Of a stretch of 64,000 bases of DNA, positions 25,942 to 34,900 are shown one piece after another. The DNA is taken from contig CAXBCH010000020.1 in assembly GCA_963974125.1 (NCBI GenBank), positions 19,245-83,244 of the forward strand, in the 5' to 3' direction. The notes below the pieces were generated by a model. That model worked only from the letters and a program-made list of their open reading frames with translations, did no database searches and had not been told where the DNA came from. Within the stretch, counting starts at the first letter, position 1. The number at the start of each line of letters is the position of its first letter. Source of the DNA: Haliea sp963974125 (GTDB taxonomy: Bacteria; Pseudomonadota; Gammaproteobacteria; Pseudomonadales; Halieaceae). Position numbers and translations under genes: made by a program.

Positions 25942-28900
25942 ATGCGCAAGCTCTGGATTTTGCCTGTCGCGCTGCTGCTGGCACTGCTGGCAGCCAGTGC
26001 TGCCCTGCTGTCCTCGCCGGCGCTGCTGGTGTCCACACTGCAATGGGGCGTGGAGCGGTTCAGCAGCTACCGACTGGAAATCACGGGCCTGGAAATCCGG
26101 CCGCGCTCAGTCGGCCTGAGCCTGGAGGCGCTGCATCTCTACCAGCAGGGTGTAGACGGTCCCGCGCTGATCTCGGTCCTCGGTTTCAATGGCGACAGTC
26201 GCCTTAGGGACCTCCGGCAACGGGACCTGGCCAACACCACCCTGAGTGCAGACAGCGTCATCGTCTATGTGGCCGCCGATGACGACGCTGAAGACCCTAC
26301 CCCGGAGCAGTGGTTGCAGTACCTGCGCTTCCTGCCGCAGCAACTGGATATCGCGACGGTCCATGTCATCAACCAGCATGGCGACGTGTCCATATTTCCT
26401 GTCGAGAACCTCTCGGGGCGGCGCACGGGCAGCGACGGCTTCGCGGCCGAATTGCGCGCCGACATAGACGGCGCGCCTCTGGACGTTGCGCTCACGCTAA
26501 CCTCCATCAGGCGGGAGCTGGATCGCGGCGGGGTCAACTTCACGGCCAGTGTTGAAGCACCGGATAGCGCCACCGAAGCCCGGCTGGAGGGCCTGTTTGA
26601 AGCGCATGCGGAGTCCATTCACTATGATGTGACAGTCAACGCACGGTTTCCGCAGGTATCCACCCTGCTCGCCGCATTTCCCGCTGCGCCGCCACTGGCT
26701 GGCGAACTGTCGCTACGGGGGCGACTGTCGGGCGACCTGCAAGACTACGAACTCACCGCTGCCGGCTTTGAACTGGACAACCGCCCCGCCTACTTTTTTG
26801 AGGCCAGCGGCGATCTGCAGCGGGTCGATGGCGCGGACCCGACCCTGTCACTGATCGCATCCGGGGAAATGGACTCCCTGGAGTATTTTCTGCGCTGGCT
26901 CGAGCTGGACCTGACGCCGCTGGGCGGCATCCGGGCCAGCATTGCCCTGTCGGGAACCATGGCAGCGACTGTCGTCGACCAGTTATCCATTGTGACCCAA
27001 AGCAGTGAGGGGCTGTGGATTACCCTGAACGGATCTTCTGGCCCCGGCAGCCTCGGCAGCGCAGAGTTGCCCGCAGACGCCGACTTTACCCTCCACGCCC
27101 ATGCACCAGGTCTTGAGGTTCTCGACCCCTGGCTGAGTCAGCCGATCGGCTTTGATGCCGGCCCCTGGCAATTGTCGGCCAGGCTTGTGGAGGCAGGAGG
27201 TGATCTCGGCATGGAAAATATCCAGGCACAGCTGGGCAGCGCCGCTACCACGCTACTGCGCGCCACTGACGGCAGTGCGCGCATTGACCTGGACAGACTG
27301 GACGATCCGGGCGGGATCCAGAACATCGACCTGACACTGGCTGCTGTCAGCTCTGATCTGGCGATGCCGGCCGGGTGGCTGAATCAATCGCTGCCAGCAG
27401 GCTTCGCCCTGGAGGCGAGCGCCACGCTGGCAGGTAACGGCGGCGAACTGACGCTCACCGGTGGCGCCGGGACACTGCGTCATCAGCATCTCGAGATGGC
27501 TTTCGACGGCGCCGGTGTGCGGCTACACCGGTCAGAGGATTACCAACCCCGGGGTGGACAGGCCCGCCTGCACTTGCGCGCAGAGGATCTGGCTTCCCTG
27601 TCCGATCTCGCCGGATCTCCGTTGCCGGACCTGGGCAGGCTGGAGCTTACCGCCAGGGCGAGCCAGCGCGACCAGCGTATTGATCTGCGGGACCTCGCTG
27701 CCAGACTGACTGGCCGCCAGCTGGATATCACGGCTCGCGGCAGTGCCCGGGATATTGCCGGCGGACGCGAGATCAGCCTGGACAGCACCGTGGATCACCT
27801 GGACATCGGCGGGCTCATCGCCCTGCTGACGCCGGCAACAACGCCCCCGGCGAACCTGGGCACACTGACCGGGGGCTTCAAGATGAACGCCAGCGGTGGC
27901 GGCTACTCGCTGTCACAGCTGGCGCTGGCCAGCCCGGCATCATCTCCCCTGCAGCTGCGCCTGGATGGGGGCGGAAACTACAATGCGGAGGAGACCTGGC
28001 AGGGCGAATTTACCCTGGGATTCGGCAGTGATGATCGCGCCCTGCTGGAGGCATTGAGCGGCCTGCCACTGGCACCGGTGGGTGGCTTCATGACCCTGGC
28101 CATGGACCCGGCCACTGCCACGCTGGCCAGTAAAACCCGGGTGGGCACTACGGAACTGGCGCTGCATGTCGAGGCCAGCCACAGTGAGGGCAAGCTCAGC
28201 AGCCTGAGCGCCAGCCTGGAGTCGCCGCTGGCAAGACTGCGCGATCTGGGCCTGCAGGCCACCGGCACCGATGAGGATAGCTACCGGCCAGCAGAAAAGC
28301 TGGAACCTGTCGCCGAGAACACGACGCTGCAACGGCTGCTGGAACTCGCACCGAGGTACCCGCTGGACCTGCGGCTGGCGCTGGGCAGTCTGCAGGGCGA
28401 CGAGAGCCGCTTCGACGACATCAACGTGCACATCACCGGCGCTGACACGACCTACCTGCTGCGGGAATTCGACTTTGTTTACGCCAGTGCTCCCGCCCAG
28501 ATCCGCGGCGTGATCGATATCAGCCTGACCCCGCCGGGACTCAGTATCGCGGGCCAGGCGGAGTCGATTCCGCTCAACACCCTGTCCCGCGACCTCGGCA
28601 TCGAGACGGATATCAGCGGTGCCCTGAACGTGCGCGGGGGCCTCAGCGGCCAGGGCGCCACCGGCGCCGAACTCCTGGCCCAGCTGGACGGCACTGTGGG
28701 GGTCGCGCTGGAAGCCGCGACCATTGAGGGCGCCGCCTATGATGTGCTGGCAAGCGGCATTCTCACCTGGCTGTTCTCCGGCGCTGCCAGGGAGGAATCG
28801 ACCTATCTGGACTGCGTGATGGCCCAGTTCAGCCTGGAGGATGGTGTCGCCCGCAGCAATGACATCTTCGTGGAGTCACCGAACATGACCGCCACCGGTG

Positions 28901-29163
28901 TCGGCGAGTTCAACCTCCCCGCCAGGACCCTGGCGCTGACCCTAACTCCGCGGTCGAAATCCCGCAGCATCCAGATTCCTTCCAGCATCAGCCTGCGGGG
29001 GGACATGGCCAGCCCGCGCACCTCGGTGTCGCCCGTCACCACCACCCTGGACATGACCAGCGAGGCCCTGCTGTTCCTGCCCCGCCTGGTATTGAGGATT
29101 TTCGGTATCGGCAAGCACGACAAGACCGCCCAGCGCAGCTGCGTGATTACAGTCAACCCCTAG
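25942..29163 (+). CDS. AsmA/YhdP-like envelope protein
   Basis: A 1073-residue protein with an N-terminal membrane anchor (about 5-27) and a long periplasmic body of repeated beta strands, as in AsmA and YhdP proteins that carry lipid between membranes. The N-terminus reads like AsmA (LEITGLEIRPRSVGLSLEALHL) and the C-terminal part resembles the AsmA_2 region (LNVRGGLSGQG, DCVMAQFSLEDGVARSNDIFVESP), where the typical motif of the family's C-terminal domain lies. ATG 25942 was used; a TTG three codons earlier is possible. It sits between tRNA-Leu and the transporter gene, apparently as a single gene. Confidence 0.85.
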   Translation: MRKLWILPVALLLALLAASAALLSSPALLVSTLQWGVERFSSYRLEITGLEIRPRSVGLSLEALHLYQQGVDGPALISVLGFNGDSRLRDLRQRDLANTTLSADSVIVYVAADDDAEDPTPEQWLQYLRFLPQQLDIATVHVINQHGDVSIFPVENLSGRRTGSDGFAAELRADIDGAPLDVALTLTSIRRELDRGGVNFTASVEAPDSATEARLEGLFEAHAESIHYDVTVNARFPQVSTLLAAFPAAPPLAGELSLRGRLSGDLQDYELTAAGFELDNRPAYFFEASGDLQRVDGADPTLSLIASGEMDSLEYFLRWLELDLTPLGGIRASIALSGTMAATVVDQLSIVTQSSEGLWITLNGSSGPGSLGSAELPADADFTLHAHAPGLEVLDPWLSQPIGFDAGPWQLSARLVEAGGDLGMENIQAQLGSAATTLLRATDGSARIDLDRLDDPGGIQNIDLTLAAVSSDLAMPAGWLNQSLPAGFALEASATLAGNGGELTLTGGAGTLRHQHLEMAFDGAGVRLHRSEDYQPRGGQARLHLRAEDLASLSDLAGSPLPDLGRLELTARASQRDQRIDLRDLAARLTGRQLDITARGSARDIAGGREISLDSTVDHLDIGGLIALLTPATTPPANLGTLTGGFKMNASGGGYSLSQLALASPASSPLQLRLDGGGNYNAEETWQGEFTLGFGSDDRALLEALSGLPLAPVGGFMTLAMDPATATLASKTRVGTTELALHVEASHSEGKLSSLSASLESPLARLRDLGLQATGTDEDSYRPAEKLEPVAENTTLQRLLELAPRYPLDLRLALGSLQGDESRFDDINVHITGADTTYLLREFDFVYASAPAQIRGVIDISLTPPGLSIAGQAESIPLNTLSRDLGIETDISGALNVRGGLSGQGATGAELLAQLDGTVGVALEAATIEGAAYDVLASGILTWLFSGAAREESTYLDCVMAQFSLEDGVARSNDIFVESPNMTATGVGEFNLPARTLALTLTPRSKSRSIQIPSSISLRGDMASPRTSVSPVTTTLDMTSEALLFLPRLVLRIFGIGKHDKTAQRSCVITVNP

Positions 29164-29221
29164 TCCGGGCCGAACCGGCAGCCTTCGTGGTATACTGCGA
29201 GAGACAATAAGACAGGCACTG

Positions 29222-30586
29222 ATGGACCAGACTATGGCATCTCCCCGGGGTGAATTCAGCTCGAGATTCGGCTTTATCATGGCAGCGGCCGGCAGTGCCG
29301 TCGGCCTCGGCAATATCTGGGGGTTCCCGACCCAGGCCGCGAGCAATGGCGGTGCGGCTTTCCTGCTGGTCTACCTGGTGCTGGCCTTTACCCTCGCCTA
29401 TCCGGCACTCATGGCAGAGCTGATCATAGGCCGGCACGCTCATGCCAACGCCGCCAATGCGCTGCGGCTGATCTCACCCAATACCGGGCTGCGACGGCTT
29501 GGCACCGCGACCGGTGTCACCGGCTTTATCGTCGCCAGTTTTATCCTCAGCTTCTACGCCATTGTTGCCGGCTGGATGCTGGCGCACTGCCTGGCCGCTC
29601 TGGTCGAGTTGTTCCGGTTCGACACTGCCGCCGCCTGGCTGACGGAGTTCGGCTTCGCCCGCAACCTGGGGTTCATGCTGGTCTTCATGGCGCTGACGGT
29701 TGGCATAATCTCCGAGGGTGTGCAGCAGGGCATTGAACGCTGGTCCAGCCGGCTGATGCCCATGTTACTGGTATCATTGGTCCTCCTGGTGGTGTACGTA
29801 TTCACCCTGGACGGCGCCATGGACGGGCTGCGCGTCTACCTGCTGCCGGACTTCGAGCGCGCGCTGGCGCCGGATCTGATTCTGAAAGCACTGGGGGCCG
29901 CCTTTTTCTCGCTGTCACTGGGCGTCGGCACCATGCTGATCTATGGCTCCTATATCAGCGACCGCGAGAACCTGCCAGTCGTTGGTGGCCTGGTCACCCT
30001 CGTCGACATCTGCATCGCGGTCATGGCCGGCTTCCTGGTGCTGCCGGCCATGTACGTGGCACTGCACAACGGCGTGGAAATCTTTACCGCGACCGGCGAG
30101 CTGATCTCCGAGGACACGCTGATTTTCAACGTCCTGCCGCGCCTGTTCGACACCATGGGACTGGCCGGAGTGCTGGTGGGCTTTGTATTTTTCTTCCTCA
30201 TGAGCATCGCCGCCCTCACCTCCTCCATCTCCATGCTGGAGGTGCCGGTGGCCTATACCATTGAGGAACACGGTGTCGACCGCAAGGTCGCGGTGGTGGT
30301 GATCGGCATCCTGATTGCCATCGTCAGCACGGTGATCCTGCTCAATTTCGAGCTGCTGTTCGGACTCGTCATAGCGGCCACCACCCGCTATAGCCAGCCG
30401 TTGCTGGGCTTCATGTTCTGCCTCTACGCTGGCTGGGTATGGCGCCGGGATCAGTTGCTGCAGGAGCTGCGCAAGGGCAATGACCTGGTCGAGCACAGCC
30501 TGTTCTGGAAGATATGGCCCGGCTATGTGCGCGTGGTGTGCCCGGTCATCATCCTGCTGATTTTTGCCCAGTCATTGCTGGGTTAA
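29222..30586 (+). CDS. Sodium-dependent transporter, NSS/SNF family
   Basis: A 454-residue permease with eleven or twelve helices. The first helix carries GFIMAAAGSAVGLGNIWGFP, the sodium and substrate site of LeuT-like transporters, and FSLSLGVGTMLIYGSYI is the helix-6 hallmark. Bacterial members import amino acids or related amines with Na+, which fits a marine habitat. The substrate is not readable from sequence. The 3' end overlaps the convergent lipoprotein gene by 15 bp. Confidence 0.93.
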   Translation: MDQTMASPRGEFSSRFGFIMAAAGSAVGLGNIWGFPTQAASNGGAAFLLVYLVLAFTLAYPALMAELIIGRHAHANAANALRLISPNTGLRRLGTATGVTGFIVASFILSFYAIVAGWMLAHCLAALVELFRFDTAAAWLTEFGFARNLGFMLVFMALTVGIISEGVQQGIERWSSRLMPMLLVSLVLLVVYVFTLDGAMDGLRVYLLPDFERALAPDLILKALGAAFFSLSLGVGTMLIYGSYISDRENLPVVGGLVTLVDICIAVMAGFLVLPAMYVALHNGVEIFTATGELISEDTLIFNVLPRLFDTMGLAGVLVGFVFFFLMSIAALTSSISMLEVPVAYTIEEHGVDRKVAVVVIGILIAIVSTVILLNFELLFGLVIAATTRYSQPLLGFMFCLYAGWVWRRDQLLQELRKGNDLVEHSLFWKIWPGYVRVVCPVIILLIFAQSLLG

Positions 30587-31048
30587 CGCCGCGAGGGCGA
30601 TGCTGCCGCTGTCTTCGATGTACTGCGTCGGCAGCAGGCCGCGAAAGTCAATCTTGGCGGTGAACCGGTAATCCAGCGCATCGCCGCGGCTGTGACCCAG
30701 ATTGCCGAGCAGGCGCAGCACTTCCAGCAGGTTGACCCCGGCGTCGATGACAACCTGTTCTTCCGTATAACCTGCGATGCGCGGCACCTGGTTGCTGACC
30801 CCACTGATCAGCTCCCGTCCCAGCAGCTGCATGCCATAGCTGATACCGGCGATATCCAGGGCCCGGGCATTGGGGTTGGCGATGCGCAGAACTATCTGAA
30901 AGCGTGGGCCACTCCCCCCGGCAGGAAGACTGCGCACGCTGTCCACACTGACCTTGGGGGCTTCGATCCCCGGCATCAGGCTACTGCAGCCGCCCAGAGC
31001 CAGCGCCAGCATCGCCGCCAGCAACAGACGCACGCCGGGCGCAGTCAT
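30572..31048 (-). CDS. LEA type 2 family lipoprotein
   Basis: A 158-residue lipoprotein: the lipobox LALGGC (Cys about residue 21) is followed by a WHy/LEA-2 domain (FQIVLRIANPNARALDIAGISYGMQLLGREL). Such domains are found in outer-membrane or envelope stress proteins. The start ATG 31048 is set by the signal peptide. It overlaps the upstream small membrane gene by 4 bp, so they form an operon divergent from xrtH. Confidence 0.85.
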   Translation of the reverse strand: MTAPGVRLLLAAMLALALGGCSSLMPGIEAPKVSVDSVRSLPAGGSGPRFQIVLRIANPNARALDIAGISYGMQLLGRELISGVSNQVPRIAGYTEEQVVIDAGVNLLEVLRLLGNLGHSRGDALDYRFTAKIDFRGLLPTQYIEDSGSIALAALTQQ

Positions 31049-31218
31049 GATCCGTCCCTGTCGCGGGGGGTAACTGACAGGAAAAAGATACCGTAACCAA
31101 GGCTCGCCACGGCAAACACCATTGCCACCCAGTCGCCCGTTTGCAGATACATCCAGCCGCTGAACACCAGCATCGCCAGGGTCACGACAATTCCTATGGC
31201 CCGCGCAGTCTGTGTCAC
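31045..31218 (-). CDS. Small two-helix membrane protein
   Basis: A 57-residue protein with two hydrophobic segments (about 8-24 and 28-47) and a charged tail (TPRDRDGS). GTG 31218 was chosen because GGAAAG lies just upstream and because it keeps the protein out of the divergent xrtH promoter; longer starts would add an unlikely Cys-rich N-terminus. It overlaps the lipoprotein gene start by 4 bp. No family recognised. Confidence 0.5.
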   Translation of the reverse strand: MTQTARAIGIVVTLAMLVFSGWMYLQTGDWVAMVFAVASLGYGIFFLSVTPRDRDGS

Positions 31219-31288
31219 CTTTCCGCCCCGTTGTGGTATTCTCGATCCCGTCCTGCAAACCGGCACGGGAGCGCATAATAGCATCAGC

Positions 31289-31792
31289 ATGGCAAAGTTC
31301 ATTGTTATCTTCATGTCGGTCCTGGTGGGTTTGTTCACCGTGGAAATGCTGCAGCCGGTGCAGGCAGCGGTCATTCAGCCTTTTACCGCCTCGCTGGCGA
31401 CCCTGAGCGCCGCCTTGATCACGCCCTTCGACAGCAACGTGCTCGCGTACGGACGGGTTATTGCCCACAGCGTCAACAACTTTGCGGTCTCCATAGAATC
31501 AGGGTGCAACGGCGTCGAAGCCGCGATCGTGCTGATTGCCGGCGTTCTCGCCTATCCCGCGCCCTGGCACTTTCGGATCGGGGCCATACTCGCGGGCTTC
31601 CTGACCATCCAGATGCTTAACATTGCCCGCATCATCAGCCTTTTCTACCTCGGGCAGTGGAACTACGAAATATTCGAATGGACTCACCTGTACCTGTGGC
31701 CAGTGTTTATCATGCTTGACGTGCTGATTGTGTTTGTCCTGTACCTGCGCTTCCTGGAGCGGCGCCAGCCGGTAGCGGTCACCAACGCATGA
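31289..31792 (+). CDS. xrtH: Exosortase H (XrtH)
   Basis: A 167-residue membrane cysteine protease/transpeptidase. The catalytic residues C73 (ESGCNGVEA), R114 (NIARIISLFYLG) and H133 (FEWTHLYLWP) lie in the order Cys-Arg-His typical of exosortases. The short length and the paired downstream gene match XrtH, which normally handles proteins with an IPTLxxWG-CTERM tail rather than PEP-CTERM. ATG 31289 starts at AKFIVIFM; upstream readings lack a signal-like start. No IPTLxxWG substrate was found in the window. The gene overlaps its partner by 4 bp. Confidence 0.88.
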   Translation: MAKFIVIFMSVLVGLFTVEMLQPVQAAVIQPFTASLATLSAALITPFDSNVLAYGRVIAHSVNNFAVSIESGCNGVEAAIVLIAGVLAYPAPWHFRIGAILAGFLTIQMLNIARIISLFYLGQWNYEIFEWTHLYLWPVFIMLDVLIVFVLYLRFLERRQPVAVTNA

Positions 31793-32412
31793 CCCTGTAC
31801 CGCTTCATCGGGCTGGTGATCCTGCTGATGATCCCCTGCTTTGCGCTCTGGTATGGCCTCGGGGCACTGCCGGCGGCGCCTGCCATTTGGTTGACACAGC
31901 TTGCCCTGCCCTGGGCGGCTCCGGATATCATTCACTCGGTAACGCTGGATCAACACCAGTTGATGGTTTTCAGTCGCTTTGGCGAGCGTGATGGCGCCAT
32001 CGTTCCCCTGGCCCAGGCAGAGTATCAACTGGCGTTCCCGCAGAGTGTCCGACTCCTGTCCTATTCCATTCCTTTCTACACAGCGCTGCACTGTGCCAGC
32101 CGCATCGAGGACTCCCTTGGGCGCTACGCCAGAAGCTTGATTGTGCTGTGGTTCCTGATGCTTGTGGGCTTCGTGGCGGTCGCGCTCAAGGACGTGATGG
32201 TCGCTGTCGGGCCGATGATGCACGAGGCCTCCTCTCTGCCCCTGCCGCCGCCGTCGGCCATCGCGCTGCTGTACCAGTTCAGTACACTGATCGTGCCGAC
32301 GGTGGCGCCGATACTGCTCTGGGCGTGGGCCGTGCGTGACAGCCCCCATTGGCAATCGCTGTTACTGGGGCGGGCAACAGATACTGCCGCAGACGGTGAG
32401 CACCAGGACTGA
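31789..32412 (+). CDS. Exosortase H-associated membrane protein
   Basis: A 207-residue membrane protein with helices near 5-25, 90-125 and 150-180 and no known catalytic motif. It follows xrtH with a 4-bp overlap, which is the constant neighbour of XrtH in this group. It probably assists the exosortase, perhaps in substrate delivery; the precise task is unknown. Confidence 0.82.
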   Translation: MTLYRFIGLVILLMIPCFALWYGLGALPAAPAIWLTQLALPWAAPDIIHSVTLDQHQLMVFSRFGERDGAIVPLAQAEYQLAFPQSVRLLSYSIPFYTALHCASRIEDSLGRYARSLIVLWFLMLVGFVAVALKDVMVAVGPMMHEASSLPLPPPSAIALLYQFSTLIVPTVAPILLWAWAVRDSPHWQSLLLGRATDTAADGEHQD

Positions 32413-32423
32413 TACCCCCGTGC

Positions 32424-33437
32424 TCAGGCAGCATCCCCCACCGGGCTGTCGGCGACGTCCCTGAGCAGCCCCTGGTACTCGTCCCCGCGCTCCTCCAGCA
32501 CCGCCTGCAGGGCGCGCTCCATCAGCCAGCGCGCCTGGCAGGTGTAGGCGTAGATGCAGGCGTGTACAGCCGCATCGTGCCAGTTTTCGATTGAGCAGCT
32601 CGAGGAGTACTCCTCGAAATGGCTGAGCGAGCGGATCAGGTCGGCGATATGGCGCGGGCACTCGCAGTCGAGGGTACTTTTCAATTGCCGGGCTGCGCGC
32701 AGCTGCAGCTCACTGAACTGGCGCGGCTTGGCGCTCATCAATTCCCCGAGATTGGCATCCCCCTGACTGGTGCTTTTGTCCGCCACGCTGCGGGCGAGCT
32801 CAAACGCCAGATAAGCGGGATCCGGGGGGAAGGTAGTGGCGGCAATGTTCTGCTGTTCCAGTGCCTGCAACCAGCGCTCGTTGGCAAACTGGTAGGTAAC
32901 CAGGGCCTTCTCTACGTCCAGGTCCCCCATCAGATCCCCCACTTGCCGGGTCTGCGGGCCACTGAGATTGGCGCATTCGACGACCAGGGAATCGGCCGGG
33001 CCGATTTCCCCGCAGAACTGCGGGCTGATCTCTGCCAGCGGCAGCCGCACCAGCAGAGCATCCACACCCGCCAGGCAACCCTGGTGTTCCTCCAGCCACT
33101 CGCAGAGCTGGAGCCCGATAAAAATGACTCTCGGTTTCGGTGCCGGTACCGCAGCGCGGCCGCTCTTGCCGCGGCTGCGGAGCAGCATTTCCAGGGTCTT
33201 GCGTTCGGTAGAGGCAATTTCACCGATCCGGGAGCCGCTCGTCACCAGCGCAGCAACCAGCTGCAAATGCTCCAGGTCAGCCTGGGTATACTGGCGCCGT
33301 CCGGTCGCCGACTTGTGACTGGCTCCCAGCCCGTAGCGGCGCTCCCACACCCGCAGCGTATCCGGCTTGAGACCGGTAAGTCGGGCAACGGTGCCAATAC
33401 CGTAGAGGGGGCGGGGTTCCATAACAGCCTGATCCAT
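32424..33437 (-). CDS. MerR-family regulator, divergent from a sigma factor
   Basis: A 337-residue regulator. Residues about 11-80 form a MerR winged helix (YGIGTVARLTGLKPDTLRVWERRYG, with the second helix pair to 75). The C-terminal 250 residues are large and helical, as in LitR/CarH-like sensors, but I cannot see the B12-binding ExxxHxxG/DxHxxG signature, so it may respond to a different or no cofactor. It is divergent from the sigma factor across 161 bp. Gene neighbours (sigma factor, photolyase, TIGR01777 protein) are those of light/singlet-oxygen regulons in gammaproteobacteria. Role inferred from context. Confidence 0.8.
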   Translation of the reverse strand: MDQAVMEPRPLYGIGTVARLTGLKPDTLRVWERRYGLGASHKSATGRRQYTQADLEHLQLVAALVTSGSRIGEIASTERKTLEMLLRSRGKSGRAAVPAPKPRVIFIGLQLCEWLEEHQGCLAGVDALLVRLPLAEISPQFCGEIGPADSLVVECANLSGPQTRQVGDLMGDLDVEKALVTYQFANERWLQALEQQNIAATTFPPDPAYLAFELARSVADKSTSQGDANLGELMSAKPRQFSELQLRAARQLKSTLDCECPRHIADLIRSLSHFEEYSSSCSIENWHDAAVHACIYAYTCQARWLMERALQAVLEERGDEYQGLLRDVADSPVGDAA

Positions 33438-33598
33438 GTGCAGAGCCTCGATAGTTTGTCGGACTTGTTACGCTGCGGTGGCCTGACTGGATGAGTTGCC
33501 CAACTTGTGTTCGCATGTTATCTGGACAACTGTCCGGTTTGCTTGTCCAAGGAAGTGCCAGAGGGCGTATACACAGCAAACCGGGAAGGAGCTGTATT
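33438..33598. promoter_or_regulatory. Divergent MerR / sigma-factor promoter region with GGACA-type motifs
   Basis: For the sigma gene, TTGTCC (33543-33548) and TATACA (33568-33573) are separated by 19 bp, the long spacer typical of MerR-activated promoters. The -35 lies next to an inverted repeat GGACA-AC-TGTCC (33524-33535), and TTGTCGGA recurs at 33456. These are good candidate sites for the divergent MerR protein. No binding data, and the promoter for the MerR gene itself was not identified. Confidence 0.5.
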
Positions 33599-34900
33599 GT
33601 GGAAAACTGGAAAACTGAAACCGATGACCGGGAACTGGAGCGGCTGTTTGCGGAAGCCCGCCGCTACCCATTGCTGAGTGCCGACCAGGAGCGCGACATT
33701 GACGGCAGCAAATGGCAGGCCGTAGCCGACATCCAGGCACTGCTGCTCGCCAGCGCGGGAGGGCGCGCATTCTTCCGCGACCTGCTGGACCGGATCGTTG
33801 CCCAGCCCCCGGATGTTGCAAACTTCGACAACCGCGACCATCACTTCCTGCTGCGCCGCGAACTGGTAGCGTACCTGCCCGGCGGAGCGCATGCCAGCGG
33901 CGTAGCCCAGCTGGCATCAGCACTGGCGGCTGATGATCTGGTTGCGGCCGGGGAAATCGCTACCGAGATGGCTCTGCCGGCTAGCCTGCTGGTAGGCATG
34001 GCCAGTGTGGTCGGTCGCCACAACAAGCACGACGCCAAATGTCGGGTGGCGGACGCCCTGCTGGCGTGGCAAGCGACGGCGGAAGGCATCGAGCGGAACG
34101 TTCGCCGCTACCGCCTGGAGCCGGCGCAGTTGGCGAGTCTGAAACTGTCGTTATCGCGCTTCAACCAGGCCCGTGACACCCTGACCCTGCACAATCTGCG
34201 CCTGGTCTACTCCATAGCCGGGAAATACCTGGGCAAGGGCGCCCCCTACCGCGACCTGATCCAGGAGGGGACGCTGGGCCTGATTCGCGCCGCGGAGAAG
34301 TTCGAGGCGCACAAGGGTTACCGGTTCAGCACCTACTGCTACAACTGGATCTCACAGGCGGTGCGCCGCTACGTCAACGACGGCGCAGCACTGATCCGCT
34401 ACCCCACCCATGTACGCGAGCAGGTGGGCAAACTCCACCGTGAGCGCAACGCCATCTGGTCGAGCACCGGGGAGGAACCCTCCGAGGAGGCGCTTGCCAG
34501 CGCGGCCGGCATCGAACCGGAAAAAGCCCGGCAGCTGCGGCAGCTGCGCAATATGGCCGTATCCCTGGACCAGCCACAGTACGCGGATGATGACGAATCA
34601 CTGCTCGACAGCGTTCCCGGCGGCCCGTTTCAGGACATTGCCGCCCGCGCGGAAAGCGCCTCCCTGCAACGTTGCCTGCTGCAGGAGATTGAGCAGCTGG
34701 AACCTGCGGAACAGGAGGTCGTCATCGCACGCTGGGGCCTGCATCGGGGGCCACCCCTGAGTCGGGCAGAAGTCGCCGACAAAATGCGGGTCAGCCGCGA
34801 ATGGGTGCGTCAACTTGAGCGTTCAGCACTGGAAAAACTGAGCCACAACAGTACGGTACAGGATGCCGCCCGCGATCACGGCAATCTGTCGCCGGCTTGA
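33599..34900 (+). CDS. Sigma-70 family sigma factor (group 2/3-like)
   Basis: A 433-residue sigma factor. After a long N-terminal region with little conservation, region 2 is clear (HNLRLVYSIAGKYLGKGAPYRDLIQEG, GYRFSTYCYNWISQAVRRYV), region 3 follows, and region 4 ends with SRAEVADKMRVSREWVRQLERSALEKL. It is longer than an ECF factor. GTG 33599 was chosen because AAGGAG lies 6 nt upstream. Candidate regulated genes are those around it (photolyase, lipoprotein). It overlaps the convergent TIGR01777 gene by 25 bp. Its true partner promoters are unknown. Confidence 0.9.
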   Translation: MENWKTETDDRELERLFAEARRYPLLSADQERDIDGSKWQAVADIQALLLASAGGRAFFRDLLDRIVAQPPDVANFDNRDHHFLLRRELVAYLPGGAHASGVAQLASALAADDLVAAGEIATEMALPASLLVGMASVVGRHNKHDAKCRVADALLAWQATAEGIERNVRRYRLEPAQLASLKLSLSRFNQARDTLTLHNLRLVYSIAGKYLGKGAPYRDLIQEGTLGLIRAAEKFEAHKGYRFSTYCYNWISQAVRRYVNDGAALIRYPTHVREQVGKLHRERNAIWSSTGEEPSEEALASAAGIEPEKARQLRQLRNMAVSLDQPQYADDDESLLDSVPGGPFQDIAARAESASLQRCLLQEIEQLEPAEQEVVIARWGLHRGPPLSRAEVADKMRVSREWVRQLERSALEKLSHNSTVQDAARDHGNLSPA

